The translations under genes were made by a program, and so were the position numbers. A stretch of DNA of 64,000 bases from CAVSEK01 sp963726975. Its GTDB lineage: Bacteria; Actinomycetota; Actinomycetes; Mycobacteriales; SCTD01. Under the pieces are notes generated by a model. That model had not been told where the DNA came from, did not search any database, and saw nothing but the letters and a program-made list of their open reading frames with translations. Location: NCBI GenBank assembly GCA_963726975.1, contig CAVSEK010000013.1, positions 682,001-746,000 of the forward strand, given 5' to 3'. Shown here in pieces: positions 30,846 to 38,726 of the stretch (within the stretch, counting starts at the first letter, position 1; every line of letters starts with the position of its first letter).

Positions 30846-31553
30846 ATGACGGCGCCGCTCTGCGACCCCCCGCTCCCCCCTGGCTCGCCCTTGCCCGTGC
30901 AGCTGCTCGTGCTGTGCAAGGAACCCCTCCCCGGTCGCGCCAAGACCCGTCTCACCCCCCCGCTGACCGCGGCGCAGGCCTCCCTCGTCGCCCGGGCCGC
31001 GCTGCTGGACACCCTGGAGACCGGGCTGGCCACTCCGGTCGCCGAGCGGGTCGCCGTGCTCGACGGATCGCCCCTCGGGTGGCTGCCCGCGGGCTGGGCG
31101 GTGCGCCCTCAGGTCGCCGGCGACCTCGGCGACCGGCTCGAGGCCGCTCTCGACGAGGCCTTCGGCGCCGCTGACCTCCCCGTGCTCCTGCTCGGGATGG
31201 ACACCCCCCAGGTCACGTCCGGCCTGCTGGTCGCGGCCGTGGAGCAGCTGCTCCGGCCCGGCACCGACGCCGTCCTCGGTCTCGCCGACGACGGCGGCTG
31301 GTGGGCCCTCGGCCTCCGCGCGCCCGCGCCCGGCGTCTTCCGGGGCGTCCCGATGTCCACCGACCGCGCCGGGCAGGTGCAGGCCGAGCGCCTGCGCGAG
31401 CTCGGCCGCCGCACCGTGCTGCTGCCGCCGCTGCGCGACGTGGACACCGTCGCCGACCTGGCCCCCGTCGCCGCCCTCCAGCCGCCGAGCGCCCGCTTCG
31501 CCAGCGCCGTGCGCGGGCTGGCACTGCCCGCTCTCGAGGAGGTCGTCGCGTGA
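30846..31553 (+). CDS. DUF2064 / TIGR04282-type glycosyltransferase
   Basis: A 235-residue GT-A-like nucleotidyl/glycosyl-transferase. Motifs are QLLVLCKEPLPGRAKTRLTP at the N-terminus, the sugar-nucleotide motif LLLGMDTPQVT and GLADDGGWWALGLR. The family is annotated as glycosyltransferase A or TIGR04282; physiological substrates are mostly unknown. It is first of four coupled genes: its TGA overlaps the methyltransferase GTG. CGGAG lies shortly before the ATG. Confidence 0.78.
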   Translation: MTAPLCDPPLPPGSPLPVQLLVLCKEPLPGRAKTRLTPPLTAAQASLVARAALLDTLETGLATPVAERVAVLDGSPLGWLPAGWAVRPQVAGDLGDRLEAALDEAFGAADLPVLLLGMDTPQVTSGLLVAAVEQLLRPGTDAVLGLADDGGWWALGLRAPAPGVFRGVPMSTDRAGQVQAERLRELGRRTVLLPPLRDVDTVADLAPVAALQPPSARFASAVRGLALPALEEVVA

Positions 31554-32197
31554 CGAGCCCGCTGGACGTCTACGGCGAGGACCTCCTGACCGCTCTGTCG
31601 GGCAGCGTCAGCGCGACCTGGCTCACCTACGAGGACGGCCGGCAGGTCCAGCTGGACCTGCCCCGCTGGACCCGGCCCGCGGACGCGGCGGACAGCAGCC
31701 TGCTGACCCGGTGCACCGGGCCGACGCTCGACCTGGGCTGCGGCCCCGGACGGCTCACCCGCGCGCTCGCCGAGCACGGCGTGGAGTGCCTGGGCGTCGA
31801 CGTCGCTCCTGTGGCGGTCGCGCTGGCCCGCTCCGGCGGCACGCCGGTGCTGCACGCCTCGGCCTTCGACGCGGTGCTGGACGACACGCGGTGGGCCTGC
31901 GTCCTGCTCGCCGACGGCAACATCGGGATCGGCGGCGACCCGGCCGCCCTGCTGCGCCGGTGCCGCGACCTGCTGCTCCCCGCCGGCCGCGTCCTCGTCG
32001 AGGTGGAGGGTCCTGAGGCGGTCACGCGCTCGGTGCGCGTGCAGATCCGCTCGGGCGCCGGGCGCGCGAGCCGCTGGTTCCCCTGGGCGCACGTCGGCTG
32101 CCGGTCCGCCGGCGAGGTCGCCGCCGCCGCCGGCCTGCAGGTGCGCGACTCCTGGAGCACGGGCGGACGCTGGTTCGTCGAGCTCGAGGCCGCATGA
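31550..32197 (+). CDS. Class I SAM-dependent methyltransferase
   Basis: A 215-residue protein with the SAM-binding glycine loop TLDLGCGPGRLTRALAEHG (about 58) and the acidic ribose contact LGVDVAPVAVALA. Post-I motif residues ASAFDAVLDD and the motif IV-like LADGNIGIGG follow, with CRDLLLPAGRVLVEVEG as motif VI. It overlaps both the upstream glycosyltransferase and the downstream oxidoreductase by 4 nt. The acceptor is unknown. Confidence 0.82.
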   Translation: MTSPLDVYGEDLLTALSGSVSATWLTYEDGRQVQLDLPRWTRPADAADSSLLTRCTGPTLDLGCGPGRLTRALAEHGVECLGVDVAPVAVALARSGGTPVLHASAFDAVLDDTRWACVLLADGNIGIGGDPAALLRRCRDLLLPAGRVLVEVEGPEAVTRSVRVQIRSGAGRASRWFPWAHVGCRSAGEVAAAAGLQVRDSWSTGGRWFVELEAA

Positions 32198-33561
32198 CCA
32201 CCGACCCGCTCGTGCCCCGCGGCAGCACGCGCCTCGCCGACGCCGACGGGCGCGCGCCCGTCTACGGCGCCCCCGAGCCGCTCTTCCGCGCGCTGGAGGA
32301 GCACCCGCCCCCCGGCCCCCTGTTCCGGGCGAGCGTGTGGCGCAGCCCGCTGCGCGGCCCCTGGCTGACCTCCGTGTTCGCCGTCGTGCTGCTCGTCGGG
32401 CTGCCGGTCGTGGCCCTCACCGGCCTGCTGAGCTACAGCGCGTACGAGCCGCGGTTCCCCGGCAACGCCTTCCCCGCCGACCCGGGCGTCCTGCGGCTCC
32501 CCTACTTCGCCTGGCCGACGTCCCCGTCCTGGCTCTACCGGCTCAACCAGGGCGTGCACGTGGCGCTGGGGCTCGCCCTGGTCCCGGTCGTCCTGGCCAA
32601 GCTCTGGTCGGTCGTGCCCAAGCTGTTCGCCTGGCCGCCCGCACGCTCGCTCGCCGCGGTGCTGGAGCGCCTGAGCCTGGCGCTGCTCGTCGGCGGCATC
32701 CTGTTCGAGCTCGTCACCGGCGTGCTGAACATCCAGTACTGGTACGTCTTCCGCTTCGACTTCTACACCGCCCACTACTACGGCGCCTGGGTCTTCCTCG
32801 CCGCCTTCGCGGTGCACGTCTTCCTCAAGCTGCCCACGATGCTCCGGTCGCTGCGGTCGCGGTCGCTGCGCGCGGAGCTGCGCACGCCGCTCTCCCGGAC
32901 CGAGCCCGAGCCGCCGGACGAGCACGGCCTGGTCGCCCCGGAGCCCGCCGCCCCCACCATGAGCCGCCGGGGCGCCCTGGCCCTCGTCGGCGGCGGCAGC
33001 GCCGTCATCACGGCGCTCACCCTCGGGGAGACCGTCTCCGACACCCTGCGGCCCACCGCGCTGCTGTCGCCCCGCGGCCGGTCCTACGGCGACGGCCCGA
33101 CCGACTTCCAGGTCAACCGCACGGCCAGCACGGCGGGCATCACCCCGGACCAGGTCGGCGACGGCTGGCGGCTCGAGCTGCGCGGAGGTCCCACGCCGGT
33201 CGTGCTGTCGCGGGCGGACCTGCAGGCCATGCCGCAGCACACCGCCGAGCTGCCGATCGCCTGCGTCGAGGGCTGGTCCACGGTGCAGACCTGGACGGGC
33301 GTGCGGCTGCGCGACCTCGTGGCCCTGACCGGGCTGAGGGGCCTGTCCTCCGGGACGGTGCTGTCGCTGGAGCGCGGCGGGGCCTTCGCCTCCGCGACGC
33401 TCTCGCGGGGCCAGCTGACCGACCCCGACTCCCTGCTGGCGCTGCAGGTCAACGGCGCCGACCTCTCGCCCGACCACGGCTACCCGGCACGGGTGATCGT
33501 CCCGGCCGCTCCGGGGGTGCACAACACCAAGTGGGTGCGCGCCGTGGAGCTGCGGGCATGA
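32194..33561 (+). CDS. Membrane-anchored molybdopterin-dependent oxidoreductase with cytochrome b561-like domain
   Basis: A 455-residue fusion. The N-terminal half has four hydrophobic helices (about 60-230) with histidines in RLNQGVHVALGLALVPVV, FYTAHYYGAWVF and FAVHVFLKLPTML, as in b-type cytochrome membrane domains. After a hydrophilic linker and a fifth hydrophobic stretch (SRRGALALVGGGSAVITALT) comes a sulfite-oxidase-type Moco domain with the Mo-ligand cysteine in LPIACVEGWSTVQTWTGV (about 357). It likely passes electrons between a periplasmic substrate and the quinone pool; the substrate is unknown. It is coupled to genes on both sides by 4-nt overlaps. Confidence 0.82.
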   Translation: MTTDPLVPRGSTRLADADGRAPVYGAPEPLFRALEEHPPPGPLFRASVWRSPLRGPWLTSVFAVVLLVGLPVVALTGLLSYSAYEPRFPGNAFPADPGVLRLPYFAWPTSPSWLYRLNQGVHVALGLALVPVVLAKLWSVVPKLFAWPPARSLAAVLERLSLALLVGGILFELVTGVLNIQYWYVFRFDFYTAHYYGAWVFLAAFAVHVFLKLPTMLRSLRSRSLRAELRTPLSRTEPEPPDEHGLVAPEPAAPTMSRRGALALVGGGSAVITALTLGETVSDTLRPTALLSPRGRSYGDGPTDFQVNRTASTAGITPDQVGDGWRLELRGGPTPVVLSRADLQAMPQHTAELPIACVEGWSTVQTWTGVRLRDLVALTGLRGLSSGTVLSLERGGAFASATLSRGQLTDPDSLLALQVNGADLSPDHGYPARVIVPAAPGVHNTKWVRAVELRA

Positions 33562-34010
33562 GCGCGCTGCGCCGCTGGTACGGCGCGGGCCCCCTGCACC
33601 TGCTCAGCCTGCTCGGCTGCTTCGCGCTGGCCGCGGCGGCCGCGCTGCACGTGGTCGACGACCCGCTGCGCCTGACCTACCTCGCCTGGTTCGTCGGGGC
33701 GGTCGTCGCCCACGACCTCGTCCTCTTCCCGGTCTACGCCCTGCTGGACCGCTCGCTCGGGGCGCTGTGGCACCGGCGCCGCCGGCCCGTGACGGGCGCG
33801 GTCAACCACGTGCGCGTGCCCGCACTGCTGTCCGGGCTGCTGCTGCTCGTCTTCGCGCCGGTGGTGCTGCAGCGGTCGGAGCCGGCCTACCGGGCCGCCA
33901 CCGGGCTCTCGCAGGACCCCTACCTCGAGCGCTGGCTGCTCGTGACGGCCGCGCTGTTCCTGGGCTCGGCGCTCGTCTTCGCCGTCCGCGGCCGCCGCTC
34001 CCCCGCCTGA
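33558..34010 (+). CDS. Small polytopic membrane protein, partner of the Moco oxidoreductase
   Basis: A 150-residue protein with four predicted transmembrane helices: LLSLLGCFALAAAAALHVV, AWFVGAVVAHDLVLFPVYAL, ALLSGLLLLVFAPVVL and WLLVTAALFLGSALVFAV. There is no catalytic motif. Its ATG overlaps the oxidoreductase stop, so it may be an accessory or assembly subunit; this is inferred only from position. Confidence 0.7.
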   Translation: MSALRRWYGAGPLHLLSLLGCFALAAAAALHVVDDPLRLTYLAWFVGAVVAHDLVLFPVYALLDRSLGALWHRRRRPVTGAVNHVRVPALLSGLLLLVFAPVVLQRSEPAYRAATGLSQDPYLERWLLVTAALFLGSALVFAVRGRRSPA

Positions 34011-34020
34011 CCCGACGCCC

Positions 34021-34509
34021 GTGCCCTTCCTGCAGGACGAGCTGCGGCTGGCCACCGACGGTCCCGTCCGCTTCCGCCTGCTGGCCGACCTGGTCTACCA
34101 GGGCCGCGACGAGCGCTTCGTCGTGCCGGCCGGCTTCGTCACCGACCTCGCCTCGGTGCCGGAGGCGCTCACGTGGCTGACGCCGCGCTACGGCGTGCAC
34201 ACCCGCGCGGCCGTGCTGCACGACCTGCTCACCGAGCGCGCCCGGAGCGGGTCGTTCTCCCGGCGCGACGCCGACGGCCTGTTCCGCCGGGTGCTCGGTG
34301 AGCTCGGGGTGGGGCTGGTGCGCCGCTGGATGATGTGGGCCGCCGTCCGCACCGCGTCGCGGCTGTCGGGGGCGACGCCGGGAGAGGTGCTGCGCTGGCT
34401 GCTCGTCGCGGTGCTGTCGGTGCCCTTCGCGCTGCCGCCGACGGTCCTCGTGCAGCTGTGGCTCTGGGCCTTCGCGCTCGCCGACCGGGTGGGGCGCCGC
34501 AGGCCCTGA
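34021..34509 (+). CDS. DUF1353 family protein
   Basis: A 162-residue protein. The DUF1353 signature FVVPAGFVTDLASVPEALTW (about 37) and HTRAAVLHDLLTERARSGSF is followed by DADGLFRRVLGELGVG. A C-terminal hydrophobic segment (VLRWLLVAVLSVPFALPPTV) suggests membrane association. DUF1353 proteins occur in phages and chromosomes with unknown function. GTG start 10 bases after the previous stop, so it is probably in the same transcript. Confidence 0.75.
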   Translation: MPFLQDELRLATDGPVRFRLLADLVYQGRDERFVVPAGFVTDLASVPEALTWLTPRYGVHTRAAVLHDLLTERARSGSFSRRDADGLFRRVLGELGVGLVRRWMMWAAVRTASRLSGATPGEVLRWLLVAVLSVPFALPPTVLVQLWLWAFALADRVGRRRP

Positions 34510-34512
34510 GCC

Positions 34513-35184
34513 CTAGCGACGCGACCGGTCGACCTCGTCGAGCACGCGCCGCATGTCGCGCACCGCCCTCGCGGTGCCGCGGACGGTGCCGGTGACCTTC
34601 GACCGGCCGGTCCGCGGGGCGTACGCCACGTCGACCTCCCGCACCCGCCAGTCGGCCTGCGCGGCGGCCAGCACCATCTCCAGCGGGTAGCCGAACCGCC
34701 GGTCCTGCAGGTCCAGGGCGAGCAGGGCGCTGCGGCGGCAGGCCCGCATCGGCCCGAGGTCGTGCAGGGCGTACGGCGTGCGGCGCCGCAGCGAGCGGGC
34801 CACGGCGGCGTTGCCGAGCCGGGCGTGGGGCGGCCACGCGCCCGGGGTCGTCGGTCTGCGCCGTCCGAGGACGAGGTCGGCCTCGCCCGCGAGCACCGGG
34901 TCGGCGACGCGCGGCAGCTCCTGCGGGTCGAGCGACCCGTCGGCGTCGAGGAAGCAGACGACGTCGTCAGCAGGGTCGGCCGCGAGCAGCCCGGCGTGGC
35001 ACGCCGCGCCGAACCCGCGCGGCGACGCCGGCACGACGAGCGCGCCGTGCGCCCGGGCGACCTCCGGCGAGCCGTCCGTCGAGCCGTTGTCGGCGACCAC
35101 GGCGCGGTAGCCCGCGGGCAGCCGCGAGAGCACCCACGGCAGCGCCGCCGCCTCGTCCAAGCAGGGCAGGACGACGTCAGGCAC
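34513..35184 (-). CDS. Family 2 glycosyltransferase
   Basis: A 223-residue GT-A enzyme. It begins MPDVVLPCLDEAAALPWVLS, followed by the nucleotide-sugar motif VVADNGSTDGSPEVARAHGA, the DxD-like VVCFLDADGSLDPQEL and the acceptor motif RTGRSKVTGTVRGT. It resembles dolichol-phosphate-mannose synthases but lacks membrane helices. It overlaps the upstream epimerase gene by 8 bases, so the two may act in one sugar pathway. Donor and acceptor are unknown. Confidence 0.82.
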   Translation of the reverse strand: MPDVVLPCLDEAAALPWVLSRLPAGYRAVVADNGSTDGSPEVARAHGALVVPASPRGFGAACHAGLLAADPADDVVCFLDADGSLDPQELPRVADPVLAGEADLVLGRRRPTTPGAWPPHARLGNAAVARSLRRRTPYALHDLGPMRACRRSALLALDLQDRRFGYPLEMVLAAAQADWRVREVDVAYAPRTGRSKVTGTVRGTARAVRDMRRVLDEVDRSRR

Positions 35185-36223
35185 GGTCGCCGCGCAGCGG
35201 GGCCGTCGCGAACTCGCGCATCCCGTCGGCGAACCCGACCTGCGCGCGGAAGCCGAGCTCGCGCGCGGCCCGCTCGGGGCTCGCGACGACGTGCCGCACG
35301 TCGCCGAGGCGGTACTGCCCCGTCACGACCGGCGCCGGACCGTCCGCCGCGATCGCGGTCGCGACGTCGGCGATGGTGTGCGGCGTGCCGCTGGAGACGT
35401 TGTAGGCCGTGAGCGACCCCGGGGTGCCGGAGGCCGTGAGCGCCCGCAGGTTCGCCTGGGCGACGTCGCGCACGTGCACGAAGTCGCGCTGCTGCCCGCC
35501 GTCCTCGTAGACCCGCGGCGCCTCGCCGCGGGCGACCGCGCTGCGGAACAGGCTCGCGACCCCGGCGTACGGGGTGTCGCGCGGCATGTGCGGGCCGTAG
35601 ACGTTGTGGTAGCGCAGCGCGAGGCAGCTGCCGCCGCTCTGCCGCGCCCAGGACGCCGCGAGGTGCTCCTGCGCCGTCTTGGTGGCCGCGTAGACGCTGC
35701 GCGGGTCGACGGGCGCGTCCTCCGGCACGAGCCCCCAGGCGAGGTCGCGGCCGCACACAGGGCACGGCGGCTCCCAGCGACCGGCGTCGAGGTCGGCCTG
35801 CGCGCGCGGGAGCGGCCGGACGACGCCGTGCTCGGGGCAGGTGTAGCGGCCCTCGCCGTAGACGACCATCGAGCTGGCCAGCACCAGGCGACCGGTGCCC
35901 TCCCGGTCCATGGCCGCCAGCACCTCGGCGGTCCCCAGCTCGTTGACGCCGACGTAGAGCGGCAGGTCCTGCAGGTCGAGCCCGAGACCCACGACCGCCG
36001 CCTGGTGGCACACCGCGTCGATCCCGTCGAGGACGCCGTCGGGCAGCGCCCGCACGTCGCCGTGGACCCGCTCCGCGCGCCCGTCGAGGTGCTCCGGCCA
36101 GCCGCCCGGGTGCACCTCGGGGAGCAGCGCGTCGAGGACGCGCACCTCGTGGCCGTCGTCGAGCAGCGCCTCGACCACGTGCCCGCCGATGAAGCCGGCG
36201 CCGCCGGTGACCAGGACCCTCAC
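35177..36223 (-). CDS. NAD-dependent sugar-nucleotide epimerase/dehydratase with Cys-rich insert
   Basis: A 348-residue extended SDR. The NAD motif is VLVTGGAGFIGGHVVEALL, the serine motif LVLASSMVVYGEGRYTC, and the catalytic SVYAATKTAQEHLAAS supplies Tyr-x-x-x-Lys. Between them lies an insert with CPEHG and, about 35 residues later, CPVCGRDL, suggesting a small metal-binding knuckle; such inserts occur in actinobacterial enzymes related to dTDP-rhamnose 4-epimerases. LRYHNVYGPHMPRDTPYAGV and the C-terminal FVHVRDVAQANLRAL complete the fold. GTG at 36223 lies 6 nt after CAGGCT (36235-36230, minus strand), a leaderless arrangement. Confidence 0.8.
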   Translation of the reverse strand: MRVLVTGGAGFIGGHVVEALLDDGHEVRVLDALLPEVHPGGWPEHLDGRAERVHGDVRALPDGVLDGIDAVCHQAAVVGLGLDLQDLPLYVGVNELGTAEVLAAMDREGTGRLVLASSMVVYGEGRYTCPEHGVVRPLPRAQADLDAGRWEPPCPVCGRDLAWGLVPEDAPVDPRSVYAATKTAQEHLAASWARQSGGSCLALRYHNVYGPHMPRDTPYAGVASLFRSAVARGEAPRVYEDGGQQRDFVHVRDVAQANLRALTASGTPGSLTAYNVSSGTPHTIADVATAIAADGPAPVVTGQYRLGDVRHVVASPERAARELGFRAQVGFADGMREFATAPLRGDRA

Positions 36224-36310
36224 CGGGCGAGCCTGCCACGGCGCGCCGTGGCCGCCCACGTGGGGCAGGCTGGGGCCGGAGCGCGCCGCGGGGCGCGGAG
36301 CGGAGGAACG

Positions 36311-36907
36311 GTGGACGCGGCGAGCGCAGGGGACCTGCCCGACCGGGACGACGTCGTGGGCTGGCCGGGGCGCGCGGTCGTCGACCCGGCCGGCAACGCC
36401 GTCGGCCGCTGCCGCGCCGTCTACGCCGACGACGACAGCGGTGACCCGCGCTGGCTGGTCGTCGACCTCGACGACGGGCTGTCGCCCTTCGTCCCGCTGG
36501 CCGGGGCGACCCGCTCCGGGGAGCGGGTCGTCGTCGCCCACCGGCAGGAGCGCGTGGTCGGCGCGCCCGTGGTGCCGGACACCGGGCAGCTGCGGCCGGA
36601 GCAGGAGGCCGAGCTCTACGAGCACTACGGCGTCGCCTACGCGCGCCCGTCCGACGGCAGCTCGCCCGCGCCGACCGGGCGCCCCTCCTCCCCCGCGCCC
36701 GGCGCAGCCACCGCACCGGCCCCCGAGCCCGGCCCGGCCCCGGTCCACGCGCCGCTCGTGCCGCGCGGCCCCGACCCGGGGTCGGCGCCCTCGGCAGCGC
36801 CGCCCGACGCCGGACCCGGCCGCCGCTCCCGCCTGCTGCTCGTCGCCGCGGTGGTGCTGGGCGTGCTGGTGCTGCGCCGGCGGCGCCGGGTCCCGCGCAC
36901 TGGCTAG
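36311..36907 (+). CDS. PRC-barrel domain protein with C-terminal membrane anchor
   Basis: A 198-residue protein. The PRC-barrel-like domain (about 10-95) reads VVGWPGRAVVDPAGNAVGRC, RWLVVDLDDGLSPFVPLAGA and GERVVVAHRQERVVGAPVV. A Pro/Ala/Gly-rich linker (about 110-170) precedes a single C-terminal helix LLLVAAVVLGVLVL with a basic tail. Function is unknown; such proteins are common in actinomycetes. GGAGGAAC (36302-36309) precedes the GTG. It overlaps the apeB promoter. Confidence 0.7.
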   Translation: MDAASAGDLPDRDDVVGWPGRAVVDPAGNAVGRCRAVYADDDSGDPRWLVVDLDDGLSPFVPLAGATRSGERVVVAHRQERVVGAPVVPDTGQLRPEQEAELYEHYGVAYARPSDGSSPAPTGRPSSPAPGAATAPAPEPGPAPVHAPLVPRGPDPGSAPSAAPPDAGPGRRSRLLLVAAVVLGVLVLRRRRRVPRTG

Positions 36908-36910
36908 CCT
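36905..36910 (+). promoter_or_regulatory. Leaderless -10 box of apeB
   Basis: TAGCCT ends 7 nt before the GTG at 36918 and overlaps the stop of the previous gene. It matches the TAnnnT pattern used repeatedly in this window. Confidence 0.5.
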
Positions 36911-36917
36911 CGCCCGG

Positions 36918-38204
36918 GTGACCGCTCCGGCCTCCGACCTGTCCCTCGGCGACGACCTCCGCGCGTTCGTCGACGCCTCCCCGTCGCCGACGCACGCGGT
37001 GGCAGAGGTCGTCCGGCGGCTGTCGGCGTCCGGGTTCCGCGCGCTCGACGAGCGCGACCTCTGGTCTCTGACGCCCGGCGACGCCCGCTTCGTCGTGCGC
37101 GACGGCGGCAGCGTGGTCGCGTTCCGCGTCGGCACCGCCCCGGTCGCCGAGGCCGGGCTGCGGCTGGTCGGCGCGCACACCGACTCGCCGACGTTCAAGG
37201 TCCGCCCGCGCTGGGACGTGCGCCGGGCCGGCTACCGCCAGGTCGGGGTCGAGCCGTACGGCGGTCTGCTCGCCCACACCTGGCTCGACCGCGAGCTGAC
37301 CGTCGCCGGGCGCCTCGTCGTCCGGGGCGGCGCCGTCGTGCCGGTGGTGCTGCCCGGCGCCCCGCTGCGGCTGCCGTCGCTGGCGATCCACCTGGACCGC
37401 AGCGTCCGGGAGGGCCTGACCCTCGACCCGCAGCGCCACCTCGTGCCGCTGTGGGGGCCGGAGCTGTCCAGCGAGCCCGGGCTGCTCGAGGCGCTGGCCG
37501 ACGCCGCGGGGGTCGACGTCGGCGACGTGGTCGGCCACGACCTCGTGCTCGCCGACCCGCTGCCCGCGGCCCGGACCGGCTCCGACGGGACGTGGGTCGC
37601 TGCGCCGCGCCTGGACGACCTGGCCTGCTGCCACTCGGGGACGGCCGCGCTGCTGGCGGCGCAGGTGGCCGCGCACACCCAGGTGCTGGTCGCCAACGAC
37701 CACGAGGAGGTCGGCAGCGGCTCCGCCGAGGGCGCCCGCGGGTCCTTCCTCGCCGACGTGCTCGCCCGCCTCGTCGCGGCCACCGGCGACCCGGACGCTC
37801 AGGCGGTGCACCGGGCCGTCGCGCGGTCGCGGCTGGTGTCGGCCGACATGGCCCACGCCGTGCACCCCAACCACGCCGAGCGGCACGAGCCGATGCACGC
37901 GCCCGCCCTCGGGGGCGGCCCCGTCCTCAAGCTCAACGCCAACCAGTCGTACGCCACCGACGCCGTCTCGGGCGGCTGGTTCGCCGAGCGGTGCGCCGGC
38001 GCGGGCGTGCCGGTGCAGCACTTCGTCACCCGTGCCGACCTGCCGTGCGGCTCGACGATCGGGCCGCTCACCGCCACGCGGCTGGGGATCGCGACGGTCG
38101 ACGTGGGCGCGCCGATGCTCGCGATGCACTCGTGCCGCGAGGTGGCGTCGGCGCTCGACGTCCCGCTCATGGTGCGCGCGCTGACCGCCTGCCTGCAGGA
38201 CTGA
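36918..38204 (+). CDS. apeB: M18 family aminopeptidase
   Basis: A 428-residue cytosolic metalloaminopeptidase with preference, in the family, for acidic N-terminal residues. Metal and catalytic residues are visible in LVGAHTDSPTFKVRP (His, Asp), APRLDDLACCHSGTAAL (Asp), VANDHEEVGSGSAEGARGSF (Glu-Glu), VSADMAHAVHPNH (Asp) and the final LAMHSCREVAS (His). FVTRADLPCGSTIGPL is also typical. The frame is clean and the length normal. Confidence 0.93.
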   Translation: MTAPASDLSLGDDLRAFVDASPSPTHAVAEVVRRLSASGFRALDERDLWSLTPGDARFVVRDGGSVVAFRVGTAPVAEAGLRLVGAHTDSPTFKVRPRWDVRRAGYRQVGVEPYGGLLAHTWLDRELTVAGRLVVRGGAVVPVVLPGAPLRLPSLAIHLDRSVREGLTLDPQRHLVPLWGPELSSEPGLLEALADAAGVDVGDVVGHDLVLADPLPAARTGSDGTWVAAPRLDDLACCHSGTAALLAAQVAAHTQVLVANDHEEVGSGSAEGARGSFLADVLARLVAATGDPDAQAVHRAVARSRLVSADMAHAVHPNHAERHEPMHAPALGGGPVLKLNANQSYATDAVSGGWFAERCAGAGVPVQHFVTRADLPCGSTIGPLTATRLGIATVDVGAPMLAMHSCREVASALDVPLMVRALTACLQD

Positions 38205-38213
38205 GCCGGCCGC

Positions 38214-38726
38214 TCACCGGCTGACGGCGGCGACCACCCGGGCGTACGCCTCGTCGGCGACCGCGACGAGCTCGTCGTCGGTGCGGTCCTGCACGGGGTG
38301 CGGCACGAAGACGCAGGCGGCCGGGAAGCCCAGCGACGCGCTCTGGGCGGCGACGGCGTCGACGAAGACGCTGCTGGCGAGGAACACCCCCACCACGCCG
38401 CGGCGCTCGAGGTCGGCGATGTCGTGCACACTGCACGACGTGCACGAGCCTCAATCGGCGAGCGCCTCGATGACCACCTCGCACTGCTCGGCGATCTCGT
38501 GCCGCAGGTCGACCGGCGCGGGTCGGGCGAAGGTCGGCTTGCGGTAGCGGCGGACCAGCGCGCCGTCGCGCTCGAGCAGCTCGGCGAGCCGGTCGAGCAC
38601 GACGTCGCCGCGGGCCTTGCTGATGTCGAGCAGGCCGACGCGGCGGCCGGCGAGCCCGTCGGGCCGGGGCAGCAGCCCGCGCTGCGCCGGACGCTGCTCC
38701 CCTGTCGGGTCGAGCACGACGGTCAT
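38214..38726 (-). CDS. UGSC-family selenoprotein; in-frame TGA read as selenocysteine
   Basis: The frame starts at ATG 38726, meets TGA at 38453-38451 and continues without a break to the stop at 38214. The result is 170 residues with Sec at position 92. Before the TGA it reads LRHEIAEQCEVVIEALAD; after it GSCTSCSVHDIADLERRG, then VVGVFLASSVFVDAVAAQ and VFVPHPVQDRTDDELVAVAD. The join gives the U-G-S-C motif that names a known (seleno)protein family, with a further Cys at 98. Conservation-like character on both sides, no frame change and a hairpin just after the TGA argue against a nonsense mutation. The ATG overlaps the upstream thioredoxin-domain gene stop (ATGA). A redox role is inferred; the biochemical activity is not established. 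Confidence 0.85.
38422..38453 (-). promoter_or_regulatory. Candidate bacterial SECIS hairpin following the UGA
   Basis: Three bases after the TGA, TCGTGCAC (38447-38440) pairs perfectly with GTGCACGA (38429-38422) around the 10-base loop GTCGTGCAGT. An alternative inner hairpin TGCAC-GTC-GTGCA has a GTC-containing apex, reminiscent of the GGUC loop of the E. coli fdhF SECIS. The apex is about 12-21 nt downstream of the UGA. Bacterial SECIS elements lie in the coding region immediately 3' of the UGA and bind SelB. Confidence 0.6.

Noticed and set aside
34188..38129. Very long minus-strand open frame (over 1300 codons) across 34-38 kb
   Set aside because: It is antisense to several well-supported genes and has Arg/Ala/Gly/Pro-rich nonsense composition over most of its length. 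Such shadows are expected at this GC content.
38214..38726. Treating the TGA at 38451-38453 as a nonsense mutation or sequence error
   Set aside because: The flanks join in frame to form the U-G-S-C family motif and a hairpin follows at the expected place. Indel errors elsewhere in the window change frame, whereas this is a single in-frame TGA.
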